Assembly (NCBI GenBank): GCA_022747635.1
Contig: JAKTNV010000004.1
Span: 21,707,469-21,771,468 of the forward strand
Length of the DNA: 64,000 bases
Direction: 5' to 3'
Origin: Hetaerina americana
Taxonomy: Eukaryota; Arthropoda; Insecta; Odonata; Calopterygidae
The notes under the pieces were generated by a model that saw only the letters and a program-made list of their open reading frames with translations, had not been told where the DNA came from and did no database searches. Made by a program: the position numbers and the translations under genes. Shown here piece by piece: positions 47,741 through 61,339 of the stretch; positions within the stretch are counted from its first letter, which is position 1; every line of letters starts with the position of its first letter.

Positions 47741-49110
47741 CTGTAACGAAGGAAAAGCCCCAGGTCAATTCAATTCACACACTTAAATTCAATTCAATTT
47801 AAAGTCAGGTCAACCAATTCACACACTTAAAAACCAGCTCACAATAATAAAAACATGTTATTTTCCCTTTTTTTCTACGATGGGAAAAATATAGTAATTT
47901 CTTTTTTACTATAATAGTCATCAATTAACTATAGTAGTTATTTCATTCCGATAATTATAATTTACGCAAAAGCATTTTCCAATTTTTACGGTTACTAGAA
48001 AGGACTAGAGATAAAGAGATTTTCAAATGTTTCATAATTATGCACCAAGTGTAAATAATATATTCATTTACATACTTTGACTGTTTCAAAAATTTGACTC
48101 AAATATAGTACAACGTTCGTCAACTTAGGAAGTGGGCAATCAATAGAAAACTTTGATTTTCAGAATACTACCGAATAACAACTACAGGTAGTTATTTTTG
48201 CTACCATTAAAAGAATATGGCGATTGTAGGTATACACATAAAATTAGTTGAAATACTTGTCTTATGAACTGCTATGAAAATCAAAATATTATATTATGGG
48301 TAAAAGTGAAAAACGGAGCGAGAGCAATCGAGTAATTTGGGTTTTAAAGGGGGCTGAATATTGGAGATGACTTCAGGCATATGAGCCTTACTCAAGGCTC
48401 CTATTTGAATCAGATTATAGGTTAGGGAAAGGTTGGTGGTGTACTCAGGCATCCGATATCGCCGGTTTTTTCCTATACGCTGAGACAAGGATCAGGAAGA
48501 CATACGGGGGGGAAGGAAGTTGAACCACTTTACCAGGAATGCCATTAATAAGCGCGTTGCAGGATCAACTTTCGCGGTAAGGGAAGTAGACGCAAAAAAT
48601 AAAAATGAAGGTAAAGAGATTCTTAAGAGGCTATGAAGGATTAGTCAAACATTTAGAGCAGAGCAAACACTATAAATAATAGGACACTTCAGCATATCGG
48701 AATAGTCTTTGAGGAGAAATTAATCTATGAAAATTCGTATGGAAAATTTGGCAATAAAAGAAATGCATACAAAGGCGAAGAAAGTGATCGGGATTCATAT
48801 ACAGCTAATTACTTCTTTTGCAATATTCAGAGGACGAATCTCAGAAAACATCTATGAAGGCTAAAAGCATGTTAATTAACTCATAACATCGAACACATAA
48901 TCCATTTCCAACACTAGAGCAACAGGTCAGGGTATAGTGGTAAAACGAGATAGACTACCGAATAGATTTAAGGGAGTTCACCCCCTAATAATTCATGAAC
49001 ACAAAATAAACAGGAGGAAACATACGTATTTTAAATATTACGGGAATATTTTTGCCAATTATTAGAATATTTGGGCGCTAAGTTTACTAAAATTAAAGGT
49101 TATAGAGCAC
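47741..49110. other. Probable intron upstream of the Kelch exon, no other exon recognised
   Basis: AT-rich DNA containing a run of imperfect AATTCA and ACACACTTAAA repeats just outside the exon (47766-47835). A minus-strand frame at 48294-48488 is open, but without splice sites or a domain. Confidence 0.4.
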
Positions 49111-49225
49111 CATCTATCACAGATTATTTTACTCCACGCGGGGTTCGAACCTGCGGCCGTTTGAACGATGGCTGGAACTTTAATAATGTAGCTATCTTGG
49201 ACATCATTTTCATTAGACTCTTTTT
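49110..49225 (-). mobile_element. Possible decayed tRNA-derived SINE
   Basis: On the minus strand a perfect B box, GGTTCGAACCC (49140-49150), follows a possible A-box region (GATAGCTACATTATTAAAG) at a typical distance. The D arm is degraded and acceptor pairing is poor, so a functional tRNA gene is unlikely. A T run lies beyond the 5' side. Confidence 0.35.
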
Positions 49226-49261
49226 TTTTTGGCTGGCAACTTGCCATTCTCTCACTTAAAC

Positions 49262-49290
49262 CCTTGGTGTGGGGGGGGGGGGGGTGGGCT
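49262..49290. repeat. Poly-G tract
   Basis: A run of about 17 G on the plus strand near 49269-49286, interrupted by one T. Unusual in AT-rich surroundings. Confidence 0.85.
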
Positions 49291-49561
49291 AGTAGTGCGA
49301 CGTAGCGGGCAATCGACAGCCTGTGGTCCCGAAGTGCTCGTCTCCGGCATTTAGATCACAGAGAACATCAGTGGGTTTCCCAAAGTGACGTATCAATTTA
49401 GCAGTCCATGTAGTTTCGACAAAGCCTATTAACAGGAAATGTTTTTTAGCTAATGGCCAATACTTATCACATCTGAATTTCACAGGATATGTGGTTTGGA
49501 ATGAAATCGAGCAAATATTTCGTTTAAGATTATTTTAAAGAAATTATAAACTAATTTAACA

Positions 49562-49612
49562 TTGATTTATTTATTACTGATTTATTTATTTCTGATTTAT
49601 TTATTACTGATT
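49562..49612 (+). repeat. Tandem repeat of a 17-mer
   Basis: Three near-identical units built on CTGATTTATTTATT, with single-base changes. Confidence 0.8.
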
Positions 49613-49879
49613 AATTATAACTGGCTTTGGGAAGCGAAACACTTAGCACAGGTCAACAATGTTATAACGCACTCCGCCGGCATGCCTCAATTTCCAAAGT
49701 TTTCCACTTCTCACCCCCTTTCAGTCTTTCATCCTAAACTATCAATTGTCCTGATGTCTTCCCCACCACATATGTAGATGAAAAAATACAAATGGCTCCC
49801 TGAAGAAAAACCTGAGCATGATTGAAGCCATACGCCAGGTCTACAACGACATTCGACTTCTATCGATGATCGCCAGCCC

Positions 49880-50560
49880 TCCGAATATCTACGACGATTC
49901 GAGCACAGCGCCCCCTCGACAGGGAAGGGAGTAAATGAACGGGAATCCTTTGCCGCGACTCAATCGCAAAGTTTCCCACCAGGGGAAAGGATGGCGATGT
50001 GCAGCCGGAATGGAAGGGGGGGGGGTCAGACTAGTGTGCAGGAAGGGCGTCCAAGGAGTCGCATCCGCAAATAGAATCAAGGGAGGAATCGAGGGCTAAA
50101 GTCGACCCGCACCGAAAAATTCTCCCCCTCCAACCGGAACACACTTCCTCCGAAGCACCCCTCGGAAAAAAACTTCGCCTCCAGGTCCGATAATCCATCC
50201 CTCCCACCCAATTCGTGGCTTGGACCACCACCAAACCTCCCTCTAGATCGGGGAGCAGAATTATTTGCGGACGAGGGAGAACCGGGGGTGGAATGAAAGA
50301 GCAGAAGGGAGGAGTGGGAGTCTGGAGGGTGTGCGAGCGATCGCCTCGGGCCGCGCGCGTGCGGTCCCTCGCACGACGCCCGATGCCGAGGGGATTTGGG
50401 GGTGACCACGAAGGAGGAGGAGCGACTCCACGGCGGTGGAGGAGGCAATCGAATCACCGGGGCCGCAGGGGTGCGGGCGGAGTGATGAAAAAGGCGGGGA
50501 GAGATGAAACGGTAGAGGTTTAAGAAAGGGGATGGGTGTGGCTGGCTCTCGAGTCTTCAA
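49880..50560. other. GC-rich island
   Basis: CpG-rich, with a poly-G run near 50020 and a G-rich plus strand from 50270. Several frames overlap on both strands and none carries a recognisable domain. Confidence 0.4.
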
Positions 50561-50569
50561 CTCATCGTA

Positions 50570-51070
50570 AGACCTTTAAGTGATGACCGAAGGCGGCGAG
50601 GGAAAGGGGGCTGGAATATTCCTACCATTGAGCATAGCCTGCTTAAGTGAAACCAAGTAAAGGAGAAAATTTAACTTACAAAATAGTATATGACAGCACA
50701 TCCGTAACGATAATTCAGTGAGGTTCTAAAGTGAAAAAATATTCTTCCAAACCAGAATACGAACCCAATTCCAAAGGGCGTGACTGCGTTTTAATTACTG
50801 TAACATTTCCACGCATTTTATTATAAGTTTAGCGGTGCTTAATATTTTAAATACAACTCATGCACTGCTAAAAACTAAGTCACCAACCTACAATTTTCTT
50901 TGTTCATTATTTTCATTCTTTCCCATTCTGTTTTTGAATAATTTTCTTAAAAACAGTTGTCCCCTTTAGGACCAATATTAAAGGTAATACAATAATATAG
51001 CCAACTTCCTAAAATTGATTCCGATGATGCATATCAAAAGGAATGATTATTATGGGTATTCTACCGATTA
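50570..51070. other. AT-rich DNA, no gene recognised
   Basis: Nothing notable seen. Confidence 0.5.
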
Positions 51071-51074
51071 AGGT

Positions 51075-51330
51075 AGGTGTTAGATGGACACAACTTCCAA
51101 ATATTTTTCTTGTCTCTCCTAACAAAACACAACCCAACATCCTACTCAACAGTAAAGCAAAGTCCCTCTTCATCTCCATATACTTCCTCCCTCCCTTCCT
51201 TCCTTCATTCCGTTCAGTATCCCTATCCTATTCCTACCTCTTCCTTGCTTGCCTGACATTTTTCCCTCTATCATTGTCTTCAACATCCTACATAGCCCAA
51301 GGGAAGGCAAAAGGAACTATAGGTACACTA
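51075..51330 (-). mobile_element. LINE 3' end relic (tail family 1, copy 3)
   Basis: The minus strand reads IEGKMSGKQGRGRNRIGILN followed by GMKEGREGGSIWR. This closely follows the IEGK-x-x-GK-x-x-RGRPR...GMLDG...EGGSY pattern at the end of many insect LINE reverse transcriptases. The following 3' region aligns by eye with the relics at 16.1 and 33.1 kb. It is the best-preserved copy of this tail family in the window. Confidence 0.65.
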
Positions 51331-51339
51331 TTCTCGACT

Positions 51340-54300
51340 TAGAGTTAAGACGTTAAATCATCTCCTAACACTGAGATAAGCAAAAGCTGTCTCCTATATC
51401 ATTCCCCGAGTGGTTTATCATGTTCCTCGGGAACTGGGATATCACATGTGACATTTTTGCGTAGAAAGTACACATTTTGCAAGTGAACGAGTTTCTGAAT
51501 ATCCAAAATTTTGGGGTAAATGATACTTGGGTTTTTTTGAAACAGCATAAATAGTCCCCGTGTATTTAAAAAACTGGTACGCCAGAATATGTTCTCTTCA
51601 CCAGCTCAGAGAACCGATTCTCAGGAGCGACCCTCAACCAGGAACTAAAGAGAGTGAGTGACAACTAGATCATTTAGAATAATATTTTAGCGCGTCTTTC
51701 AGTTTCCCTGGTTCAACTACCCTTTGCTGATGGAAGTAGGGGTGGAGCGCCAATTAGTTAGCAGTATAATGGAACCAAGGCATGTCGTGGAGATCGAGTG
51801 GTTTGTTATTTTACCCCAGGGTCCTTAATTATATTGAAAGTTTTTTTAACGCTTTTTCTCAGAGTTGCTGTGCCTTTCTCATCTCAATCTCGGATCTCAA
51901 CTTCCTCTTATAATTCAATAGAACTCTTAAAGTTTTTTTGTGGACCCTGAGGAGGCGGAAGCGAGTCTTTAGAAAACGGGTCGGAAGGAAGAAATTTTAC
52001 ATATTTAATCCTGTAGAAGAAAAGGTGCTGGTAGGAAATTTGTGTTGCTCTATTAAAAATTCCTCAATCAACTTACATTTCAAATAGGTACTGAACGTAA
52101 ACTACAAATAAAAGAGTCAGCCAGTTTGAAAACCGAATAAAACCTCCAGAAATTTGAGTCGTGACCCGGAATTGGCGACGACACTGAGTCGGGCGCAATA
52201 GCTATATACCACTAAGAATGCCAATCTTGTCGCTTGATGAGATTTACGTGCCATGAAAATGTTTGATAGGCCGTCCATATAGAACATGGAAACTATAGTT
52301 TGGAATTCTTGATCTTCTACGAAATTTTTACGGAAAAAGAAATACAAAGACGTACTCAACGCGTAAATACTATTGGTGAAAATTTAATATTTGAAAGTAC
52401 GGAAATAGATTAGTAAACTATTTTAAGTTCACCGCCAATATGAATTCCAATTATAAATAAAAGTTAGACGGAAGGAATTAAAAAAAAATAATAGACAAAT
52501 ATGCTTGCAATTATCAAATATTACCCTGAGAATAGCTTTAACTACATCGTTACCACTTAAAACTCAACTTTGAACAAATAAAACTCTATGAAACATCATT
52601 TAACCAAAAAAAAGGCTGGAAAAGGAAAATTAAAAAGGGTACATAACTCAAAGGAGAGAAAGGAACGGCGTGGCAGGATATCTTATTTATTCCTTTGCAG
52701 AAATTCTGAATAAAATTTAAGGAAGTGATTAGACCGGAAAGTATGGGCTTCGGGGTATGCGGTTTTGGGGGCGAGGAAGGATAGTGGTCGGGGAGAGTTA
52801 AGCAAGGGGAAAAATGAAGTTGATGAGAGGGAGGGAGGCACAAGGCGGAATGATGGGAGGAGGTTGAGAGCGGAGATAGGGGGGATTGGAAAAGAGAAAG
52901 GGAGGAAATTACAGGGGAAAGAGGGAAGAAATCAGAAGACACACAAAACCACCTTTCCTCCGAAGAGGAGTTTCAAACTTTTATTCAAACCCTTTCCGAT
53001 CGCCTTCTTTTTTAAATGAAATTAATTACTGGAAGCACCGCTGGCGGAATTCTATTGGAAGAGCCAAAAATTTAGGAAACCTGGGAATGCCATTCAAATA
53101 TCGTTTTCTTGCTTTCAACTGACATCCTAACGACTCAAAAGTCATTGGCAAAACTCTCAAGAAGTATTTTCAACGAAATAATCAACGAGGACCGAAAGGT
53201 AAATGACGAGTGTTGAGGAAACATCAAAGTGAAAGTACGCCTGTTCAAGTTTTGTAGTGTCTATATTCGAGTTTCGTTAAACTCATGTTTGAATGTATTC
53301 ATCTTTCATTAGTCAACAGTGCCTACATGTGTACATAATAAGTCAAGATTACAAAATGAGTATTTACTAATTTATAGCTCCACGAATTAATTGGTTAGGC
53401 CAAATTTCAAAGAAAAATTTATGTTAACCTTTTAGCTTAAGTAATATTAAAATATATTACGGTATTTCTTCTATATTTTTTTAAGTCTTGTAAAAAATTA
53501 CAGAAGTCGGATTACTGAGGATTATTACGGATAACTGAGGCACTTCTGAAAATCAAGGAGATGGTAAATTCTATACCGAAATCTGATAACATTCATCTCA
53601 ACTCCCTATTTAATAAATAGCGCTTCAACACTGCATGAGGCATTCTATATCCCATATATTTATACGTAAAATATCAAAACGCGCTAGAGGAATAATAAAA
53701 ATAAACATGTTCTTTAAGTTAACTTAATAGTTATGAATTTTCATAATCACTGCTGAATAAATCAGGAAAGTCTAGCTAAACATTCGTGGAAATAATGAAC
53801 AATCGAGGGAGACGACTCTTTTTGCTCAAACAGATCAATCATGAAAACCCATCCATATGATTCGCTTAGCTCTCAGGTTAAGCGTTTAATGACATGTGAG
53901 GGGAGATTACAGTCAAACCAAGCACTGGACCGCTTCGGGAATTAATCCCTTTTGAGAGCACGTATTGGCAACGTTCCCGCGTCGGTGTTAAAAAAACGAC
54001 CGATTATCGGAGCAGAGAATCGGCGGGGTAAACCTCTTTGTGTGTGGAAGCGATAGGAAATAAGCGGCATCGATGTCTACATGCATTCTGTGAAAGTGAC
54101 CGGACGGGATGGCAGTGAAATCGTGACTGGATATAGAAGTAGGAAAAGAGTATTCAGTAATTGAAATGGAAGCATAGATCTTAAAACTGCTGTTTAAAAT
54201 TTTCGAGGAAAAAGTACTGCCAGTCAGTTATTTCTTTCAATCATTTTTAAAATTTTTATGAGCGTATTGGGATCGGAAAATTTGCATTGGGGGAAGAAAT

Positions 54301-54825
54301 GTTCATTTACACTTTTTATCTCCAGTAATTAAATTTCCTAGACGAGTAAACACTGAAAGGGCTCCCGTCCATTGTTGTCACATTTCTTAAGTAATTAACC
54401 GATTTGTTTCTCGGCATGACTATCACAAGTTGCAAAATATGACAACAGTGGAGTTCTTATCACACATTAAGAATTAATCGATAACTTTAGCAATGGTACA
54501 TAAAAATTGGAGGGAAGAGGAATGGGTTACAAACGATAATAATTTCCACCGAATAATTCCAAAGTTAGTGATAAAAATGTCGAAGTGCTTCGTTTTAAAT
54601 GCATCTTGGCTTCAAAGCTTAATCATACAGTAGACTCCTAGGTGTAAATTTGAATAATCCTTAACGAATTCTTAACAACTCTACTAACTTTTACAAAAAT
54701 AGTGCCTGGGTCAAACAATTTGTAAAACCGTATTTTTCTTTGTTTTCTTTTTTGTGTGTTATAGTGCTACATTGCTTTAATGAAAAACTTGCAGGCTAGA
54801 ACCACATTGATCAATTTTTGTCTAT
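51340..54825. other. AT-rich DNA, no gene recognised
   Basis: A long stretch with only short frames. A purine-rich patch at 52740-52930 gives an open but low-complexity charged frame that is not accepted. Confidence 0.45.
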
Positions 54826-54872
54826 ACATACACACACATGTGTGTGTGTACGCGCGAGTGTGTATATATAAT
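54826..54872. repeat. Palindromic CA/TG microsatellite
   Basis: A CA run meets a TG run, giving a perfect 18-bp palindrome at 54830-54847, followed by a GC-alternating stretch and a short TA tract. Confidence 0.85.
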
Positions 54873-54939
54873 TACAAGCATAGAGAGAGATATTGATATT
54901 TATGTAAATTATAAATATAAAATAGATATAGTATATTGA

Positions 54940-55760
54940 TCAACAACCCTCTATGGAGCAAGGAGCAACGTCCCACTCCCCCCACAAAATACGACACAGC
55001 CTCCGGGCCCCGGACATGGCGCTGGAAGATGTACAAATAAAAGAACTTCGGCTTCCATCCGCGTGTAGGATGCCTAGAGTGGAAAGGAGGAAAAGATGGA
55101 GTGGGGGGGGAAGAAGACGGAGGGGGAGTGAGGCTCTGTAAAGCCTAAGGCTTCCCCGCCCCATCCCACAATTCTGATCTCCGCTCGACTTATACCCTCT
55201 TCCCCCAGCCTCAATCTCTCCCTCTCCTCTCTCCCACATTCTCCTCCCTCACAGGAACTCCTTCAGCGCGAGAGATTCCCTGATTCTCCCATGATTCAAT
55301 TCGTCACTCGGTGCAGCTTCCTGATTGGCTTGGCTAGCAGCAAACTTGGTGCTCCTTCAACCCTCCACCCCTCTCCTCCCCTGCACACCCACATTCATCC
55401 CCCGTACCCACCCTCCTTGCACACTTCCTCCCCGTCTCCCTCCCCCGCCTCAAGGAGAGTGTCCCTGGGAAAGAGCTCGCGGGGCCAAGGAAATGGAGTG
55501 GTTATTTTTTTATGCGACGAAAAAAGTCGGAAGGGGGGCGGGAGCGCTTGAAGCCCTGGGGGAGTGTTTGGAAGGTTTTCGAGGGGAGGGTTCGAGGTTG
55601 GAGATGGGAAGGATGCATGGGTGGTTTGATACTGGGAGCTGGGTGACTGACGTTGCCCGAGCAAATAGATTGATGGATTGGTTCGGGCATGAGTGGTCGG
55701 TGGCGGGGGGGGGGAGGGGTCGGGGGGGGGGTGGGAGAAACCGTTCGATTCCATCAAGAA
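54940..55760. other. GC-rich, strand-asymmetric island
   Basis: C-rich on the plus strand around 55150-55450, then G-rich at 55520-55740 with poly-G runs. The longest frame (55325-55960 plus) crosses both halves and is proline-rich then glycine-rich, which is compositional. No domain. Confidence 0.4.
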
Positions 55761-55969
55761 TACTCTGCCATAGGTTGGATTCTGACGGTAAAAACTCCCT
55801 GAAACGCAAACCCGGGATTTTGAGTTTGGCTTGGAATGCCATCACGCCGAGGGGGCCATACGAATCGTGGGTACTAAATTCCTTAACTCAAATGATTCAA
55901 CTAAAACTAAGCAATCATTCATGCAGTGTAAGGATTTATCTCACGAAGACGAGGTCTTAGATAAAATAA

Positions 55970-56780
55970 GGAGCCATTTTAAAAGATTAAGATGAAACGG
56001 AGAGTTATAAGATTTTATGAGTTTAATGAGGCGATTTCTCCAAAATGGTTGAACACTTGTACATATAGTAGCCATCCAACTATTTCCGGCAAGGTGCTGA
56101 AACCATATTAAAAAGTTAAGTAACGGCGTCGCCAGTGATCACATTATTTTAAAGAATGCTACATTTATCATTAAAATGTTCTCTTTTTCAGAGCAATATA
56201 ATCGGGGAAAGATTCAAATAACGCTTGAATTTTACGGAGGAAAATATGACTTTGAAATTCTTGCTTTTACGTAAGCGCGGTTTTTTCATATTGTTTACGA
56301 AGACAGATGAGCTCTAGTGGCTAAATGTGTCAAGCAAGATAATGGACCGCAACTTTTTACGAGTTTTCCCAAACAAATAAGAAACTTCACCTTTATTTGA
56401 GTTTTTCAAGTTAAATATCGCAGGTACGCGTAGCTTCATTTACGAATAAAACAATTATGTACGAGCTTTAGAATAAATGCCACGTCTACTCCTATGCACA
56501 CCTAATTACACAGAGGCGTCATGAAAAGGAATTAGTATTAAAGGAGCCGAAAAGAGAAGACCGAGAAATCATTTTTTTAATCAAAATATTCGAATTCTTG
56601 TCTTCATAGTAGTTGTTATCGTAACTTAAATGTTTCTTGCTTTTCAAGTGTGTCTTGGTCATAAGTTGATCCTAACCCAGACTCACTTATATCAAATCTA
56701 TTTACATTCAACTTCATCGACTACAAGTATAAGGGAAGATATAAAAATACGAAATATAATTTATTTAGAAAAACCCAGGT
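55970..56780. other. AT-rich DNA, no gene recognised
   Basis: Nothing notable seen. Confidence 0.5.
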
Positions 56781-56789
56781 TTAGATAGA

Positions 56790-57960
56790 ATCAAGCTCGG
56801 CAGACCTTTCGCAGACGAGATTAGCGTGAGGGAGATGGAAGACTCCCGTTCTCACGGGTACGTCCTCTTCACCAACCATTGCTTCCTTCCATTCCATCGT
56901 TTGGATCCAATTAATTCTACCAGGAAAAAGCGACCGATTGCCGACATGTAAAAATAACAAATAAAAGTGCTTCGAGGTCGGTGTAAGTCTTTGAAATCCA
57001 TTTAGTCCGAAAGAAAATAAGAAAATGAGCACCGCGGAAGTCTGTTGATCTTGGAAGACCAGAAACAGCTCCGGGAAGAAATCTCTTTCTTTCGGGCCCG
57101 AGACAAAAAAATGGACGAATTCACGAAAAAAGCAAGGGATATTTTTCCTTATCCTTTTATAAATGGAAGGACGGGTAGAAACTCTAACCCCACTCCCCAA
57201 CCCCCCTCTCACGTCGGAGGGAGCCGAGACGACCGAACGCGGACGCGTCGAAACAAAGCGGAAGAAGGATTGAGTGCAAAAACAAAACGTGAACTGGATA
57301 AGTGGAGGAGCGCCTGTGCGAATGATGCAGACGAAAAAAAATACGCCGAACACCTGGAACGAAATAAAAAGACGCGCGGAGAACGGAAGGACGAAAAGCC
57401 AGCAGATAATCCGAGGACAACGGGGACCTGTTTATAATGCAGCGAGTTAAAACAACTCGAAAGCATCGAGAACAATGAAGAGTGGAACCCAAAACTACCC
57501 TTGGGGGAAGGGGGACGCAGAGACGCGAGAGAGGTAGAGAGAGAGAGAGAGTGAAAGACGTATATGGGTTTCTGGACCGCCAGACGAGAGATAGGAGAGA
57601 CATAAAATATCCCCGGAAAGGAAAGGTGTAGGATGGGAGACATGAAATATCCTCGGGAAGAGAACAAAAGCATCGGTGGCGGGAGATAGCGGGGCGGGAA
57701 GGAGAAAGGTGAGCGAGAAGGAGGCAGAGGGAAGAGCAAACAGAGTTGAGAGCATTTTCATCATAAATTTCCCGACAAACAGAAAGAGAGTAAACGGGAG
57801 GAGTGCAGGTAGAGGGGCGGAGGAGGATGCTTGGAGGGGGAAGGTGCAGAGCCAGGGATAGGAGAAGAGCCAACTAAACATTGGGAGCGTAGAAAAGTTG
57901 ACGCGGGCGGGTTGCTGAATAGATAAGTAAGCAGTTTGTTAGGCTTCATTCTCCCCTCCT
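56790..57960. other. Purine-rich region with unassigned ORFs
   Basis: A 130-codon plus-strand frame at 57045-57437 begins MILEDQKQLREEISFFRARD and is rich in K, R, E and D. A minus-strand frame ending at 56781 includes WKEAMVGEEDVPVRTGVF after an acceptor-like TTTTCCTGGTAG. Either could be an exon, but purine richness alone favours charged open frames, and I recognise neither. GA-rich repeats lie at 57535-57555. Confidence 0.25.
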
Positions 57961-57969
57961 CCCCAGTCA

Positions 57970-58795
57970 CTACAAAGGAGTACAGAAAAGACCTCTCGTA
58001 TGGCACACAAGTTTACGAACCACATAAGTAATTAATGAAGACAATGGAGGATATCTAGTTTACGTCTTTCATCTATAATGGCTGAACCTCATATTTAGTC
58101 GGACCCTATTCATAGGTTCCTCAGAGCCAGGCACGGCATTGTGATCTGCTGACGTAAATTTGCATGACGTAAATGCACGAATGCCTCTTTCTAGCCCAAT
58201 TTTTATGAACGGATTTCAATGGCGCTATATTTTTTAAATATTTTTACATTTGTAGAAAATACTCAATTACGTGAGTAATCAATTCTGATGAACCTGGACC
58301 CAATACGCTCCGTACAGAGCAAACTTAATTCGTACTGAATTCAATTTGATCAAACAGAAAAAGATCTATGAAGAGCAAAACCAAAATTTAGTACTTTAAT
58401 TATTGTACATTTGGGGAGTTTACCTTAAACCTACTCTAAAAAAGTTTTACCTACGTTAAAAATGGATCATTCAAGCTAAAGAAAGCTATGAGAGATGTGA
58501 TGGTCAAGCATTCTATGGATAGAACCAAGGGAGAGCTGAGTGCAGGACGCAGTTGTGAAATTAACTTGCCTAAAAAAAGTTCACATCAAATTCATTCAGC
58601 AAACTGCTGAACTCGGAACTCCGGTTTTTATTCTCAGTTGAATGGGGAAGCTAATTATCGAGCAGAATTTGATTCAATCCAGGCAATCAGGCTACAATAC
58701 ACCAGACGTCTCCAAGGCTATTGAGTCTTTGAACACTGGGAAAACCTTTGCAAGGCGTACTCAAGGTATGATGGCAATTTGGGTTATTTGAAAAG
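57970..58795. other. No gene recognised
   Basis: AT-rich, nothing notable seen. Confidence 0.45.
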
Positions 58796-58803
58796 AATTT
58801 TAT

Positions 58804-59030
58804 TTATTCATCTATATCCTTGTCATCCCGTTCAAAGCAGTTCCCCACATTTATGCCAGCGCTTTTCCCAAACTTAGAAACGCTACAGAATCTCGATCAT
58901 TGGTATAGCGTTTACGTCTTTCAGTGATGGGTTTTTAATATCATCTATGCTTGTAAAATGACGGTCCTTTAAATGTTCTCTTTATTTTTGGGAATAGAAA
59001 AATGTCACACGGGGTCATGTCGTCTCGTAG
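58804..59030 (-). pseudogene. Mariner transposase relic, C-terminal part
   Basis: The minus strand reads DDMTPCDIFLFPKIKR near 59030, then SIDDIKNPSLKDVNAI in another frame, WEKRWHKCGELL, and after a one-base shift FERDDKDIDE before a TAA stop at 58804. This matches the end of a DD34D mariner transposase from the third catalytic aspartate to the C-terminus. It is related to, but clearly different from, the intact copies (which end [10 protein letters not shown]). Frameshifts and stops show it is dead. The rest of the element could not be traced upstream. Confidence 0.8.
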
Positions 59031-59399
59031 TAGCAATCTTTCTGTCAACCACGAATTGCAAATGAATTACTTATTTCCACAAAACAACTGAGGTCATTTG
59101 ATCAAGATAGAATGAGCATTCTTGCTTGAGGGACGGCCTTAAATTTTTTCCGCTGTCCGTGGGAGAGAGAACTACTTGAATGGAACAGGAAATGAACGAT
59201 AGTGAATATACCACACCGTTAAGTCATTAATTGTTCTTCATAGATAAGCCCGTGCGGGAAGGAAAAGTCATTACTCATGAAACAATACGGTCGACCGATG
59301 CGACCACTTTGGCTGGATGTTTTGAACTGGAAGGTCTGCTTATTTTGTCACGCTTGAAACGCGGGGTGAGGCATGAGAAGAAAGATATGCTAACACAAG

Positions 59400-59830
59400 T
59401 CACATCACGGAACTCGATTCATCCCGGAGTCGTGGTATTTTGATCTATAAAGCTCTAAAGACGCGACTACAAAAGAAAAAGAAAAGCATAAGAAGCGAGA
59501 AAAGTGAAAATAAAGTGAGAGAGAGATACGGCGATTTGGAGCGGGAATTATCCAAGCGAGGAGGAGGGGATCGACCGGTTGAGTGGTGGTTCTTGGAAGG
59601 CGAAGCCGAAGTGAAGCGAGGAGTCGAATGACGACGATGAAAGGCGGGCGAGGTAAATCCAATCCAGAAGGCGATCCATGAGTGCTTGCACCAAGAGAAT
59701 GAGAAAATGATGGATGGTATGAAGGGAACTGGATGCGGAGTGGCGTCGGATGGGTGGCGCCAAGAAATAGGGCGAGGGGTGGGCGGTGCATCGAGGGGAA
59801 GAACCGCGATGAGGCAGGGTTGGGTCACTG
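59400..59830. other. CpG-containing, purine-rich island
   Basis: More GC-rich than its flanks, with overlapping frames on both strands and no recognised domain. Possible promoter-type region. Confidence 0.3.
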
Positions 59831-59839
59831 AGCCGTGAA

Positions 59840-61335
59840 ACGAAAGCGAAAGAAACGGTCACTCAATAACCACACAAATAAAAACCACGCCATATCCTTC
59901 GGTCCAACAAAAGGGTCAGCTTCATGGGGTCTAGGGACACCGTGTTTTACTTATAAGATTGCGCAAACAAGTGAGCCATGTAAGTGTATCGAAGTTAGTA
60001 GCCTGCTGGGCAGAGTTAGGTTTAGATCGGCTCTTAGTAGTCATTACTCACCCTTGTGAATTTAAAACATCTTTCAAGCCACACCATTTCCAAGTGCAGT
60101 CTTTCGGGTTTCTCGTGACTATTCATTTCATCCCAAAGGTCCATTATTTTCCATTCTATTCCTCGAATGCTTAACCACTGGTTTCTCGATTTTTCTCTTA
60201 CCGTTTCCACTCAAGCATTTCAAGGGGCATTTGCTCTTCGTCTACGCAATTCAAGATCTTACTGCCTCTAGATATATTATGCAATCGTTTTGCCAATCCT
60301 CTTTGAATCCCAACGATTAATTTGATCGATTACTCAGACATGTATGTATATAAAGCTTTATTGTTTGTATTACTCTCTGTTTAGATTATTTTATCCATAC
60401 CTTCAGACACAAACCCAAAACATACAATCTTTCCCACACTCAACCTCCAATTTCCTTTTCCTCTTCAAGGAGTACGAAGATTCGGCATCATAAGGCACTA
60501 TTATTTATATCATTTATTTCCTAAACCATTTCTATTGACTTCATCTGATTACCTGGAGGAGCTTAAAATACTTACTTTTCACATGAATAGGAACACTTTG
60601 AGGCTGGGAAGCAAAATATCATATTTCTTCTAAGTAGCTTTATTACTAAAGTTAAGCAACAAACATTTCCTATAAACGAGAATCACTAACATGGATACCT
60701 TCAAAATACTTAATGATCATTTAAGGTTAAATTCTACTTACTAGTTATATAATAAACGATCAGGGAGATAATTGATAAAACTAATAGGGCGAACAGTGTT
60801 AAAGTTTAAACATATCTTTCTTGACAAACGTGAAAAACTAGGTAGACATGGAGGCATAGGCTAGGGTTGGTTGGAATAGTTCAATATTATTCTTGAATAA
60901 TTATTATTTTTCCCATTATAATTATCAATATACTTTTGTTTAATGACAGTAAAAAATCTTAAAAACGGCTGACCCAAAATTTGTGGTTACGGCTAGATGA
61001 TTTGAATGGTGATGGGTCCATTGCGAGGAAATTGAAAATACTTTAAAATCCATTATGGTGCACCATCGTTTTCGCGGATGTTGATTGAGTAAAAAGTAAT
61101 GGGAGTGAAAGAATTAAGTTTTCATTTTAGGCTGAATTACATTGAATGAGGAATGATCAGTATGTAAGTAGAAACCAAAAATCCATGCTCTTAATTAAAT
61201 TTTCAGCACCGTATGGAATGACATTCGATGTGGATAATATCGAAGAGTCTGCTAAGTAACGTGGCTTGCTTTACAAACTGTACTTCCCAAGCTACGCTAC
61301 TGGATATGCCGATGGTGCTCGCCCCATCTTGCTTG
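59840..61335. other. No gene recognised
   Basis: AT-rich with pyrimidine-rich patches. Confidence 0.45.
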
Positions 61336-61339
61336 CACA